Assembly (NCBI GenBank): GCA_905221605.1
Contig: CAJNDS010002587.1
Coordinates: forward strand, 286,001-350,000
Origin: Symbiodinium natans
Taxonomy: Eukaryota; Sar; Dinophyceae; Suessiales; Symbiodiniaceae
Direction: 5' to 3'
Length of the DNA stretch: 64,000 bases
Shown one piece after another: positions 30,542 through 41,499 of the stretch; within the stretch, counting starts at the first letter, position 1, and each line of letters begins with the position of its first letter. Position numbers and translations under genes: made by a program. Under the pieces are notes generated by a model that saw only the letters and a list, made by a program, of their open reading frames with translations, was not told where the DNA came from and ran no database searches.

Positions 30542-31929
30542 CTGGGTGGTGGACGCGACGCATGTTCGCATCAATCAATACAGCTACAGAAACCCGTCCG
30601 TGGCTCGCTGTGATTCTACCTTCATTAGTAAGAAACGTCCTCGCTCTCCGCATCCAGAAAATTGACGCCTTGCAAGAACAAGTGCATCAAGCGACAAACA
30701 TCGTCGTAAGCGCTCCTGCACTCATTCGTCTCTCGCCAATGAACACACACCCACGCACCTCCAAATCCCAGACCAGCACCGCTTCCTCTGTGGAACGCTG
30801 GCGCCCCGAAACCAGGGCCAGCTGCCAAGTCGCTGACCCCCCAACCCTCAGAACAGTTCATCATGAGAGAACATCCCCAATTCCACGCAAGTGTCGCATT
30901 CACAGCAACGTCACAGTTGACCCACAGCCCAACCCACAGTCTCAGCAACTCACGAGAGGATCAGGGCCGCGTCCTCCTGAACCGACGTGAGTTCAAACGT
31001 CACTGAGAGAAACAGATCATGCCCCGCCTGAGGGTGCTCTCAAGTCTCCGAACCCAACCAGGTCATCCAAACCGGTATCTGCACCACCGGTGGACCATGC
31101 GTCCTCTGGTTTCAACCACGTGTGATTCTGAAGCTCTTACTTCCCCTCGCATTGACGTGCAGCGCGTCCTCTCCGTCAGGACCTCCCCTGCCTCCTCGAC
31201 CTGACTGCAATCATGGCACCAAAAAGCCAAGCCTCAACTTTTCCCTTAGCGTCATCACAAGCACCCTTGCCAATTGCGGCTGCATGGCCCCACATCGCCA
31301 TGGCACACAGACAACGGAACCAATACAGGAACTAAGTGGACTTGCAACACGGCAATCCAACATGTCACTTGCCACATGTGGCAGCCATCGAAAACACGTC
31401 GTCTTTCCTTGCTACAACAACCCCCACACACATGTTTTGTAGCAACATGTCAGCATTGCCTGAACATGGTCCAACAAGCTCTGAGCAATATGCTTGTCAA
31501 CACATGCAACTTCTATTCAGCTTTTAATCAAACCAAACCTCCTTATTCCTCTCGTTCGCTTCAATCTGTCCATGAATGTTGGAAAAGTATGAATGATGCT
31601 TCGCAAAACGTGCCCTTGGCCAAATACTGTGCACTTGCTTCCTCCCCGGGCAAAACACATTCTGCATGCAGCATGTTTCTTCTTTGATGGCGCAGATCTC
31701 CCCAAGCACTGTTGGCTTTTAGACATTCAAACGCCAATTGAATAAAGAACCTGAAATCTCTCCAGGGGTGCCAAGCGAGTTTTGGTGCGAAACCGTCGCG
31801 CATATCGTCAACACATGGCCCGGCGTGCAGGCAGCTTTTTCAAGTTCCGGAGAATTACAAGGCAGGCAAACACACCTCATGCACGCCTAGCCTGTAGTCA
31901 AACTAAAGAGAGAAGAATCGAAGAGAGAG

Positions 31930-32105
31930 GAGAGAATTCTAAACCCTCACCTCAGTATCTTGTTGTCCTTCGAAGCCTGTGGAAGAGAAGAGTGAAGAAT
32001 TATTCTAAATTCCACCCCTCAATTTCTTGTCCTTCGAAGGTCTGTTGAAGAGAAGAGAAGAGAATTATTTTAAATCCACCCCTCAGTCTCTTGTTGTCCT
32101 TCGGA
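31930..32105 (-). repeat. TTCGAAGG-type repeat, left inverted copy
   Basis: Two to three units of about 70 bases containing CTTGTCCTTCGAAGG and AAGAGAAGAGAATTATT, in opposite orientation to the copies at 33533-33741. It forms an inverted pair about 1.5 kb apart. Confidence 0.8.
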
Positions 32106-33044
32106 AGTGTAAATTTGCACACGCGCAGCACACTTTTTTCAATGAGAATGCTGTGGGAACTTTTTCGTTGAACCTTTCTTATGGCCCCCCCCAATTTTGA
32201 AGACTGGCCAGAGGCGAAGTGTGTGAAGGCTTCAGGATCTTTAACCTGGTGGCACTCTGATGGCCCCAAAGTCCGGCCTTCAGGATGGAAGCTCTACCCA
32301 CACGAACTTTGGTCATCATAGAGACGTGAAGATATCATGCGGGTTGTCTCGCACCCGCCTGCCTTTGACTATGGACGCCAGTCGTCGGCGCCGCGCTCCA
32401 CTGTTATCGATGCCTAAATCTTCGACAAGATCAGGAACCTCCAGGTACCCTTCCGAGGGATGTTATGCAAGGCCTTGGCAGTGGCAGCACCCGATGCCAC
32501 AAACTTGGCCTTCCCAAAGCTAAGACACGGACGGACCTTGGTTTCATCAAAAAGTCATAGGCCTTCACTGGCCTCTGTCACCGCTCTGTTTCTGGCTGCA
32601 CATTTGCGAATGGCCGGAGCCAGTAGACAACCCTGTAAAAAGCATTGTAGCAGCATGGAGCCAAAATGAACTTGAAGCACGCTATGCACTTTTTTGTTCA
32701 CTGCCGGAATACAGATCCAAGCAAAACAGCAACGCATAAAATGAAAACACAAGAGCGACTCCAATGCAATCACAACGGAAGAAAAGGTGTTGCGGTGCAG
32801 ACGCAACTACTGCAGGGGTTTGCTGGAGCCTGCTGCTGCCGTGTCATGCAATACAAAAACTTTGTAACAAACACGCGCAAAGCACAGATCGCTCAGAAAA
32901 GTATTCTAACAGCACAAGGCCAAAATGAGCTCAAAGCACGCTACTGTCTGCATTTTTTGTCAGAGAATGCATTACGGGCAACGTCTCACCCAGCCGTGTG
33001 CGCATTCTCCCACTTGAGAGGGGCTGATCCCGTTACCCTTCGGC

Positions 33045-33410
33045 GAAGGGGGCTTCGAAGCCTTCGAAGCCTTCGAAGCCGAAAGGTCGAAGGGGGGGGG
33101 GGGCGAGGGAGGGGGGTGAAGGTCTAAAGGCTTCGAAGGCTTTGAAGGGAGGACGAACGCTTCGAAGGCTTCGAAGGGTGAGGACAAAGGGGCTTCGCAG
33201 GTGAGGACGAAGGAGGCTTCGAAGGCTTCGAAGGCGCGAGGACGAAGGGGGCGGAGAGCTTCGAAGGTGAGGACGAAGGGGCTTCAAAGGCTTCAAAGTG
33301 AGAACAAAGGGCTTCGAAGGCTTCGAAGCGTCAGGACGAAGGGGACTTCGAAGGCTTCGAAGGTGAGGACGAAGGAGGCTTCGAAGGCTTGGAAGGTGAG
33401 AGACGGGGGC
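33045..33410. repeat. CTTCGAAGG palindromic minisatellite
   Basis: Many copies of GGCTTCGAAGGCTTCGAAGG and GGTGAGGACGAAGG. The core TTCGAA is self-complementary, so the array can fold on itself. Frames give Lys/Ser/Lys-rich or Leu/Arg/Ser-rich artefacts. Confidence 0.88.
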
Positions 33411-33532
33411 ATCTCCAGAGTCTCACTTCTCTGAGTTTCGAAGAATGGGATCCAAAAAAATGAGATCCCAAAAAACAAAACAAGATTCGGGGGGGGTGGA
33501 ATTTAAAAGAAGTCCCTTCTCTCTCAAAAAAA

Positions 33533-33741
33533 AATTACAGGCCTTCGAAGGACAAGAAATTGAGGGGGTGGAATTTGGAACAATTCTCCACTCTTCTCTT
33601 CTACAGGCTTCGAAGGACAACAAGAGACCGAGGGGTGAATTTAGAATAATTCTCTTCTCTTCTCTTCTACAAGCCTTCGAAGGACAAGAAATTGAGGGGG
33701 TGGAATTTAGAACAATTCTTCACTCTTCTCTTCCACAGCTG
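33533..33741 (+). repeat. TTCGAAGG-type repeat, right copy
   Basis: Three tandem units of about 70 bases. Each runs from CTTCGAAGGACAA through GAATT..GAA.AATTCT to a pyrimidine tract CTCTTCTCTTCTACA(A)G. The unit ends like a 3' splice acceptor. Inverted relative to 31930-32105. Confidence 0.82.
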
Positions 33742-34499
33742 GCATTGAGCAGGCTCCGCAAGGCCTGCGTCTAGGTCCAGTAAGAACTGGCAACGCTTTC
33801 CAAGAGAAGGCGATTGACTCCGACTCCCCGGGAAACAGCCCTGCACCTGCGGGAAGTAAAGTCCGTCGGCTGCCAAGCAACCTCAACCTGCCACCCCTTC
33901 CTGACGGCAGGAGGGGCAGTCGGGTCAATCTTGAACCTAACTCTGCTCAAGTCAAGGCGGGGAGATGGGCGTCGTGGCACAAGCCTGCCCCAAAGAATTG
34001 AAGACCACTGCTGTCAGGACCAGCAACTTCTTTCTGGCTGAGGATGGTTGCCAATAGTGAGTTTTGGATGTCGAGCAAACACATCGAGGGTCTGATCTTA
34101 AGTACCCTTGCGGAAGGGGCAATAGTGCTATCAGTGACGCTTAGCCGAGGTGCCCTGTTTGCTAGTTGAAAACTACTCCAATTCCCATCAAGTTTGATCG
34201 TCAAGGTCATTCTTGCAATTTTTATGTGGGCTTCGGCCCAACAGAAGTGCTCAATGTCAGTGTGTGACTGTGTGTCACAAAACATCGGTCTTTGTGACAC
34301 ATTTCACGTTTCAGCTGGACTGACCACGACCATGATGCATCCCAAAACCCTGTGTCCAGAAGAGCATAGCTGTGAAGTAACAGAGCATAGCTGCTGGCAT
34401 AGCTGTGAAGTAACACTCGGTGCAGTTTAGCGTTTTGCTAGGTGGAAATCTTCAAGTTCAGGCAGCAGATGAGTCAGACTCTGAACATGCATAGTTACC

Positions 34500-34686
34500 C
34501 CAGTAGGGTGTGCTGCCACTGGCTTGGTGCCATGCCCGTGCAACAGGCGAAGGCTTCTGAGCGAGCTCATGAAGACACTTCCCCAGCAAAAATTTATGTG
34601 ACAAGCAAGTCTCCAGTTGATATCAGTTGTCACACTGATAAGAACAGATACTACACTTGATCATAGCCAAAAGGCCGAGAAGGTAT
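34500..34686 (-). ncRNA. U2: U2 spliceosomal snRNA gene
   Basis: The minus strand from 34686 begins ATACCTTCTCGGCCTTTTGG, then CTATGATCAAGTGTAGTATC and TGTTCTTATCAG. This is the universally conserved 5' end of U2: the U6-pairing region, stem I and the GTAGTA branch-point recognition sequence. An Sm-type site, AAATTTTTG, follows about 90 bases in. After it come helix-forming sequences, ending near CACACCCTACTGGGG. U2 pairs with the intron branch point in the spliceosome. The 3' end at 34500 is estimated from the usual length of about 190. A direct repeat of AGCATAGCTGTGAAGTAAC lies just downstream (34363-34412). Confidence 0.95.
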
Positions 34687-34929
34687 GCTCTGCATGAGGC
34701 AGTCAGACTGCCTGCAAGCTTGATGCAAAGAAAATGTGTGCGCTAACTTGAAAACCCATCGACATCCCTGCCAATCCAGCTGGCGAACGAAGCGAGCGAA
34801 ACACCGGAGTGTGTGTAACATTTTTGTGTTGTTAGAAGCTGCTTTTTGCATTTATTCACGCTCTTTGGACCTGGGTCTATCCAGGAATCTGGACTTACAA
34901 TCAGAAAATGAGTGGAAAATTGATTGTCT

Positions 34930-34934
<5 letters not shown>

Positions 34935-34994
<60 letters not shown>
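34935..34994. repeat. (CT)n microsatellite
   Basis: About 29 CT units, about 250 bases upstream of the U2 gene's 5' end. Confidence 0.97.
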
Positions 34995-35155
34995 AGCACC
35001 CCGGCTCGAGCTGTTTATTGTATCGCGTGGCCGCCTTCGCATGGGACGAGCTCCTTGGTACGTTCTGACAGTGCTGGCATTGGTGTTCTCATGCACTACA
35101 TGGCTCCCCCACATTCGATCCCCTGGTGCCTGTGGAGTAGCTTTGGAGCCAACAG

Positions 35156-35290
35156 GACTACATGGGGGCCTTGGGCATGCAGGACACCCAGCATATCCTC
35201 ATGGACGTGGTCCAAGCCTACTTTGGCGAGCACCCGCCTGGCATTGAGATGGACACGCCGGACGATGACTGCCCAGAGACGCTCCCATAG
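35156..35290 (+). CDS. Possible last exon of an unknown plus-strand gene
   Basis: After CAACAG at 35150-35155 a frame of 45 codons runs to TAG (35288-35290): DYMGALGMQDTQHILMDVVQ, then AYFGEHPPGIEMDTPDDDCP. The acidic, well-structured composition suggests real coding sequence. No domain is recognised. Preceding exons were not identified; the minus-strand frame over the same bases is Arg-rich and looks like a shadow. Confidence 0.4.
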   Translation, partial: DYMGALGMQDTQHILMDVVQAYFGEHPPGIEMDTPDDDCPETLP

Positions 35291-36929
35291 GCCGGCTCTC
35301 GCACAGGTCCACCAGGTTCGGAAGCAGCTCTGCACACACGCATGCCTCAACGCCAATCTGCTACTCCTACCGAAGTCGTGACGGAGGCCTGCCAGCAGCC
35401 GCGGCTCCCAAAATGGGGCCGATTGTTGCTTCCTCCTCTTCACGAACCAGAGCTTCCTCCTCCTCCAAACCAGCGGACTCCTGCCAGGAAATCGAGGTCG
35501 AAGCCTCCGAGGACACCTCCAGGATGTCGTCCAGGGCGAGACCGCCAGCAGGGCTGGCCTCAGCATCGACAGGTTCTGGAAAGAAAGCAGCGAAATGTGC
35601 CACGCGCGTGGCCCAAGGTGTGGCCCACTCCAATTGATAATACAATCTTGCCGGCAGTGACTGGTGGAGTTGGTGAACATGAACCAGGAGCTGACAAAGA
35701 GTCTCCCTCCAGCACATCTCCAAGTGGGGTTAGCGCAAGAAGCGAGCCGGGACGAGCCAATCCATGTTCGAAAGCCAGCCAGCACTCCATGGCATCACCT
35801 GCTTTGCCCTCGCTCCTCATGCGCTGCGCAAGCCCCGGGAAGATGAGCCCACAGCTGGCAGCTTTCGCCCAGTTGCCAACTCCTCTGGGCACATGCTGAG
35901 TGAATTGGAAGCTGTGAAAGTGAGCGTGGAGGCTGCGATAGTGCCCCTCATCCAGAAATACGGATGCGCTCACCGACTCCTGCGCCCTGCAGGCTTCAAC
36001 CAGCAGCGGAATGGCACGAATGAGCCTCCAGCGCCGAGCACAGTCCTCCGGAGCGGTGGCCGCCTGCCTGGGCACAAACAAGCGGACTCCCCACAGGAGG
36101 CTGAAAATGAGATCTCACAGCGAATTAAAGAAGAAGGGAAGGGTACAAAGGCACATGACTTCGGCCCGCAGCTGGAGCATGCACTTCTGCTTCGCCTGCT
36201 TGCAGGACGCCTGGTACATTATCAAGGCCATCGATCTTGGCTTAGGCCAACCGGTTGCCGCCAACACTTTTCGACCGTCCGGAGGGACACGCAAAAAGTC
36301 GAGGTCCGTGGCTGTCTTTGCTGTTGTGGTTGCACTCACACTCACGCCCTCCTTTCTGTGCGGCTGCTGCCCTAACCCCCCGCACTCTGACACGCCTGAC
36401 TTGCCCAGGTTCCAGCCACGTGCTGGAGGCCCAATGCGGAGCAGGGCTGGCGGTGCACTGGCTGTGTCAGTTACTGCGCCGCCCTTCCTTAAACTTGTGG
36501 CATTAGTGGCCTGCCTTGCAAGTAGTGGAACCCCGCTTTCTCTCCACGCCCAGGCCTTCTGCTCGAGTCTGCTCCAAGCTGGCCGGCGGCTGGTCTGCTG
36601 GCAGGTTCTCACAGGGCTTCCACGCCCACCAACCGGCATTAGTGGCAGCTGCCAACCATCTTCCCACACAGCCCACCCATCGTCCCACCTCTCGTCCCAA
36701 GTCTTTGCTCACTGGTGCGTTGCTGTGAGCACACAGACTACGCCGAGAGGTGGTAGAGGCCGTGCTGTCAGCACGCAAACTTCGCCGCAAGGCAGTTCGC
36801 CGCTTACCCTTCCGCAAGGAGAACCGCGATTCTGCCTTGGCTCTCTCGGAAGCTGCTGCTTTAACGGTGGCGCCACGACCCACCGCCGTGGGCCGCCTGG
36901 GTAACCTCTTCCCTCTTCCCAAGTACCAC

Positions 36930-37912
36930 GTCGTCACTCAGGCACTACTGACCACCAACATCAAGACTGTGCAGTCCTGGTGCGCCGGAAGCTTGTTGAT
37001 GAACCTTGTTTTGTTAAAGTTTGATCCTGGCAGAACATATTCTCCATGTTGGATTCCCCTTCAAGGGTAGGCATGTGGATGTCATTAATACTTATCAGTA
37101 TGCCTGGCACAGTGGCAGTGACCGGGAACATCTAAGCGTGGCATTCGGCTCGACCAGCTAATATCCACCATCCCCATTAGACCCTTCTCTTAGGGGGGTC
37201 ACTTTGACTGTGGGCATTTAACAGGCACAGGTTTGGCCCGTCCACCGCGCGCTTGCAGTCGTCTTACCCTGACAAGGACTTTCTGGCCAACATTACCCGC
37301 GTCCACTGCCTCACTGCTTTGAACACCTGGGGCCGCAGAACACACATGTCACCTTTCCAGCACGAATCAGCTTGTCGCCAGATTGACTTTCGTGCTTCAT
37401 CGGATGGTCTGGCAAAGCAGGTCCGCTCCAACCATGCCTTTTACGTTCTGCGCTGGCGTGAAGGCTCTCGACCACCCTGTCCAGCCAGTATTTCGGCTCT
37501 CTCCAGCACCAGCAAGCGGGCGCTTGCCTCCCACCTGAGATTGCTGCCATTCTATACACATGTCAGTACTTGGAGGCGTGCCGCTTCGATCTGGCAGGCG
37601 GGGTCCCTCGGCAACTTGTGCCACCAGGTCCCACGATGCAGCACCTGCTCGGGCAGCTTTGCAGGCAGGTGGATGGAAGGTGCCGATGGGTACGGGTGCC
37701 CCTCCGTCTCCAAAGTGCCTAGTGGAGCAAGCCTCGGAAGCCCTCTTTGCTTTCAGAGAGGAGCTTGCAACCTTCTTGCCTCTGTTTCCATCAGCTTCGA
37801 ATCCCTTAACCATGCTCTGCGCAGTGCAGACGACACCTTGATACGTCCGCCAACCACCACAACCACTCCGCAGGTGTTGGAGGAAGCCGTTCCCTGGATG
37901 CGGATGCCTTGA
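36930..37912 (+). mobile_element. Degenerate LINE-type retrotransposon, endonuclease region
   Basis: Fragments of an apurinic-endonuclease-like domain lie in shifting plus frames: GRHVDVINTYQYAWHSGSDR (about 37060-37120), then CLTALNTWGRRTHMS, then ACRQIDFRASS and YVLRWREGSRPPC (37310-37480). The LNTWG ... QIDF ... WR.G order matches non-LTR retrotransposon endonucleases as I know them. At least one frameshift and several stops separate the parts, so the copy is dead. The upstream plus frame 36011-36904 may be part of the same element. No reverse transcriptase motif was seen. Confidence 0.6.
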
Positions 37913-37999
37913 GTGGCAGCAATGGGGGTTGCAAACTCTGCGCGCTATAGGTTCAGTGAGTGTGGGCTGCAGGTGTCGAGGGTGTTTTTCGGGGTTGAG

Positions 38000-40630
38000 G
38001 GTCTGAGGCTTAGGTGGCTCCTACGCCAACTGGGCTCTCATGGACAGCTTCCCTCACTTAAACCCTGAATCCCCAAACTATCCCAAATTCTTCTTCACCC
38101 TAGCTTCCGAAGAGCATGGCCGGGCTCAACCTCAGCTCCAGATCCAAGAAAGGCCCCCAAACCCTAAACCTCAAGCTATGGGCCCCAAGCCCTGAACCCT
38201 GAACCCCAGGAGCGGCCCGGGCGTGGGCCCGCGCAGCGGATTGCTGGCTGCCGGCGAGGCTGCCGGCGAAGCTCCGGGCTGTCGTCACTGCACTTAGGCT
38301 GAGTTGAGAACACCCTCAATAGCAGGAGTTGGCTTGTCTTGCGCCCTCAAAAATAATCAAAAATGGGTCAGCTGTGGTTTCGCCTGCATGTCGGGTGAGG
38401 GCGCGCGGGGTTCAGCGGTTTTCGGAGCTACGGGAGTGTAGGGGTTACAAGGTTCCATACACGGTTCCTGACGTTGCCCCGCTGATCTCCGCATGCCCAG
38501 GTGAGGGGCTTGATGCACGCGCGCCTGGCGAGAGCTGGCAGCCGGGCAAGGGGCGGTCATCCTGCATCGTTCGGGAATTGGCAGCCACGGGGCATCTGGG
38601 GATCATGCCACTGGTGACGAGCCAGGCGGTGGCAGGTGGGCAGCCAAATCCAGGAGCACCCGTATCTTGCCTTCCGAGTGCGGACGAGGCTTCCCTGTAC
38701 AAACCTGCGCGGCACGGCCATGTCGTGGCCCGGTCCATGGACCCAGCTCCTCTCATAGCCTCCAGGGATACTTTGGGACTTCTTTCCGGCGCCACAGACA
38801 CGTGGTCCCTTCTGCTGGGTCTCCGCGAGGTCTACGGCCTCCTTCTAGCTGCCTGGCCGGAGTTGTCCTTCCAGCCTTCCTTCGAAGCACTCATGGAGGA
38901 TGGCTTCGCAGGCCAGCACTGTGCGCAGAGCTTGGGTTCCTGGCAGCATCTCATGCGCACTCCTTGGCCCCTTCTTGGACTCCCGGCTCAGAGTGCGGGG
39001 TTCGGGACTTGTGGGTGGACCTGTGCGGCGACTCCGGAGCCCATGATGTGTGACGATGTGCAGCGCACGAGGTTTGAAGATGCCGGCCAGAGTGGTGCTG
39101 CAGCCATCGGAAGAGGGCTTCTATCGGACTGCTATCGCCTCTGTACCTGTTTTGCTGCTGCCTCTACACTCGCCGATGTTTCAGCTCTCCTCCCCCATCC
39201 ACATACATGTGGTGCCTCGAAGCTCGACCGAAACAGAGAAGCTCTTTGTTCTACACCACGCCCTGCAAGGATACCGAAACTACAAGCAATCTGTTGATAC
39301 GACATACACAACTCCGCCAGCGTGGCGGCAGCCTTCCTTTCCGGACATGTGCGTGGTCAGGCCTCCAAGACCCGTCTTGGTCGCACCGAGCTGAAGCTGG
39401 TGTTACCCGTGGCCTCGAGGGAAGGGCATTGGCTGAGGACTGCAGAAAAAAGCCACCGACAAGCGTGTGCAACTTCGTTCAACCTTCACACCTGAAGAGC
39501 TGCCCTCAAGCCCTAAAGCCACACGACGAAACGAGTGGAAACCCAAAGTGCTCCATTTCAGGAGCCGTGGATGGTTCAGGGTGAAGGCGTTGGGGTTTCG
39601 AGTTTCGACTTTGAGTTTCCAGCCGGTGTCGACTGCCGACAAGCGCCACAGTCCAGGGTGAGAGTGAGGGGTTTGGGTGTTGGGGCTTAGGATAGGATGC
39701 AGCTCTCTTTACGCCTCTAAAGCCGAGCGGCGAACAGCCTGAGCCCACAATCCACACCCTGAATGGAACCAAGGCCCAAACCCCTAGATCCACAAGAATG
39801 GTGGTGGAGCGCTGTTAGGTTCGAAGCTACACAAAGATCATATTCCCAGTCTCCTCAACGCATACCAGCCCCTTCAGCCCTGGAAGTCCGCCTAAACACT
39901 TAGCCCCTACTGGCTTTAACCCCGAAACCTAAACTCTAATCCCTAAACCCTTGACCTGGGCTCCTATTGCCCCTTTGCATCCGGCCCCTCGTCTGGGCTC
40001 ACAGACGAGAAGACCTTTGGGTGGGCGTGCGTTTTTCGCCGCCCCGGGCTAAGTCGGCTAATTACACTGAAAGTTTCGGGTGACCTGGGCTGCTGTTTGG
40101 GTTTCAGGCATTCGTGAGGTCAGCAGCACGGGTGCTGTCGGGAGTTTCGGGGGTGAGGATTTGCAGGACTTGCCGTATAAGGACCGAAACGCTCGCACAG
40201 AACTAGAAGGCTGTCTTAGTTGCAGTTTCTCGAAGTAATGCCCTGGCATTCTCCAGTTCGGGCCCTTTGGATGTAGGACAAGGGAAGGGTTGAGGACTTT
40301 GGGAATCCTCCCCCATTTCAATGCCCTATTGTAGACTCGACGCCCCAGTCTCCAAACCCGAATTCCCAACCCTGAAGCTGAGGACATGGTGACCATGCAG
40401 CGGTCGGCACTTTGGGTGCTACACATCGAGGTCACACCTTTGTTTCAGGATTGTTTGGATCAGTTGCTGTGGGAGCATCGTCCTACCCTCGAAGACTCTT
40501 AAGCCCGTTTCAGAATTTCAGGAAGGCCCCAGGGACCCGAAACTGCCCAGTGAAACTGCCCTAAACCCTCACGAGGTGCTGGGGTTGAGTGTTTAACTTC
40601 CTACACCACATGAAAACTCTGAACCCTCAA
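38000..40630. other. Region with unassigned open frames
   Basis: A 322-codon plus frame (38329-39297) and an overlapping one ending at 39394 (includes FQLSSPIHIHVVPRSSTETE) have no domain I recognise and may be degenerate. A minus segment at about 38100-38145 (FLDLELRLSPAMLFGS, stop) and one near 40090-40170 (VLQILTPETPDSTRAADL) look exon-like. Telomere-like units reappear sparsely (38060-38200). Confidence 0.4.
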
Positions 40631-40638
40631 TCCCAAGC

Positions 40639-41264
40639 GTTAGAGGAGCACATGTCAATGCAGATGAAGCTCATGATGCCCGAGACGGCGACCTTGAACA
40701 ACATCGAGGCTTTGACCATTCGTGCCAGTTTCACACCTCAAGCCCTGTGCCCTCTAACATGGGGTTTCGTGGTTTAGGGTTTAGGGCTGGGGGTCAGCTT
40801 AGGACTCTAGGATGCAGAGCCCTAGAGCTCGTCTGCAATGTCACGAAGGCCCTGAACCCATCTGAACCCCTAATACCCCTAAACACCAACATCCCCGGAA
40901 CTTCCCCAGCTCGGTGAGGCATCCTCAACACGTCGAAGTTGAGACCCTCACATGGAGCCGGCGAAGCCGGCATCAACCTGCCGCTACCTGAGTTGAGCCA
41001 GGTGCCAGGGCAAGAGGGTTTCAGGGATTTCGGGGCTGGCTCAGGGTTTGTCAGAATTTGCAGAAGGGCATCAGGCTACTGCTCTCATTCTATAGATGCA
41101 GTCGGATTGTTATACCCCGTATAAGCCTATTACACTGAAGCCTCAACCCCAAACCTAACCTCACTACGAGCTCGCTACGCACAGGTGCACCGCCCCAAAA
41201 CCTCTAGGCCCTCGACTCCCCAGACCTCCAGTAGCGCAGGCGTGGGATCTTGGTGGCCCAAAGC
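40639..41264 (-). CDS. Three exons of a minus-strand gene with a hydrophobic segment
   Basis: Exons 41226-41264 (LWATKIPRLRYWR), about 40902-40977 (CEGLNFDVLRMPHRAGE) and 40639-40736 (VKLARMVKASMLFKVAVSG, then IMSFICIDMC). Phases join at 41226/40977; the second junction needs a GA donor within CACCGAGC. The last exon holds about 18 hydrophobic residues that could span a membrane. A plausible N-terminus (MASMAVSG) lies near 41490. Product unknown. Confidence 0.5.
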
Positions 41265-41499
41265 CTGGAGATCACACCCGACAGCCGTCAACCCTACAAG
41301 CCCCTCACCCCCCCCCCCCCCCAAAAAAAAAAAATAAAAAAACAAAGAGAAAAAAAAACAACAAGCTCCCCAAAAATCCCCCTCAACAGAAAGTCCCCCA
41401 ACAGAACCCAGAACCCAAGGACCGGCTTTGTGGCCCAGGTCCAGGGCCTAAGTGGAGACTCAGCGGTGAGCCTGAAACTGCCATTGAAGCCATAGCTGC

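Larger units (their letters stand above)
30550..34490. other. Gene-poor region with scattered open frames
   Basis: Short overlapping open frames exist on both strands (for example 30457-30990 plus, 30625-30948 minus) but none has a recognisable domain or splice context. One stretch, minus 32415-32521 (AKFVASGAATAKALHNIPRK, stop TAG), reads like a real C-terminal exon but is isolated. Telomere-like units are absent here, unlike the first 30 kb. Confidence 0.5.

Noticed and set aside
36011-36904. 297-codon plus frame as an independent gene
   Set aside because: No domain is seen. It abuts the degenerate LINE endonuclease in the same orientation and is better explained as part of that element.
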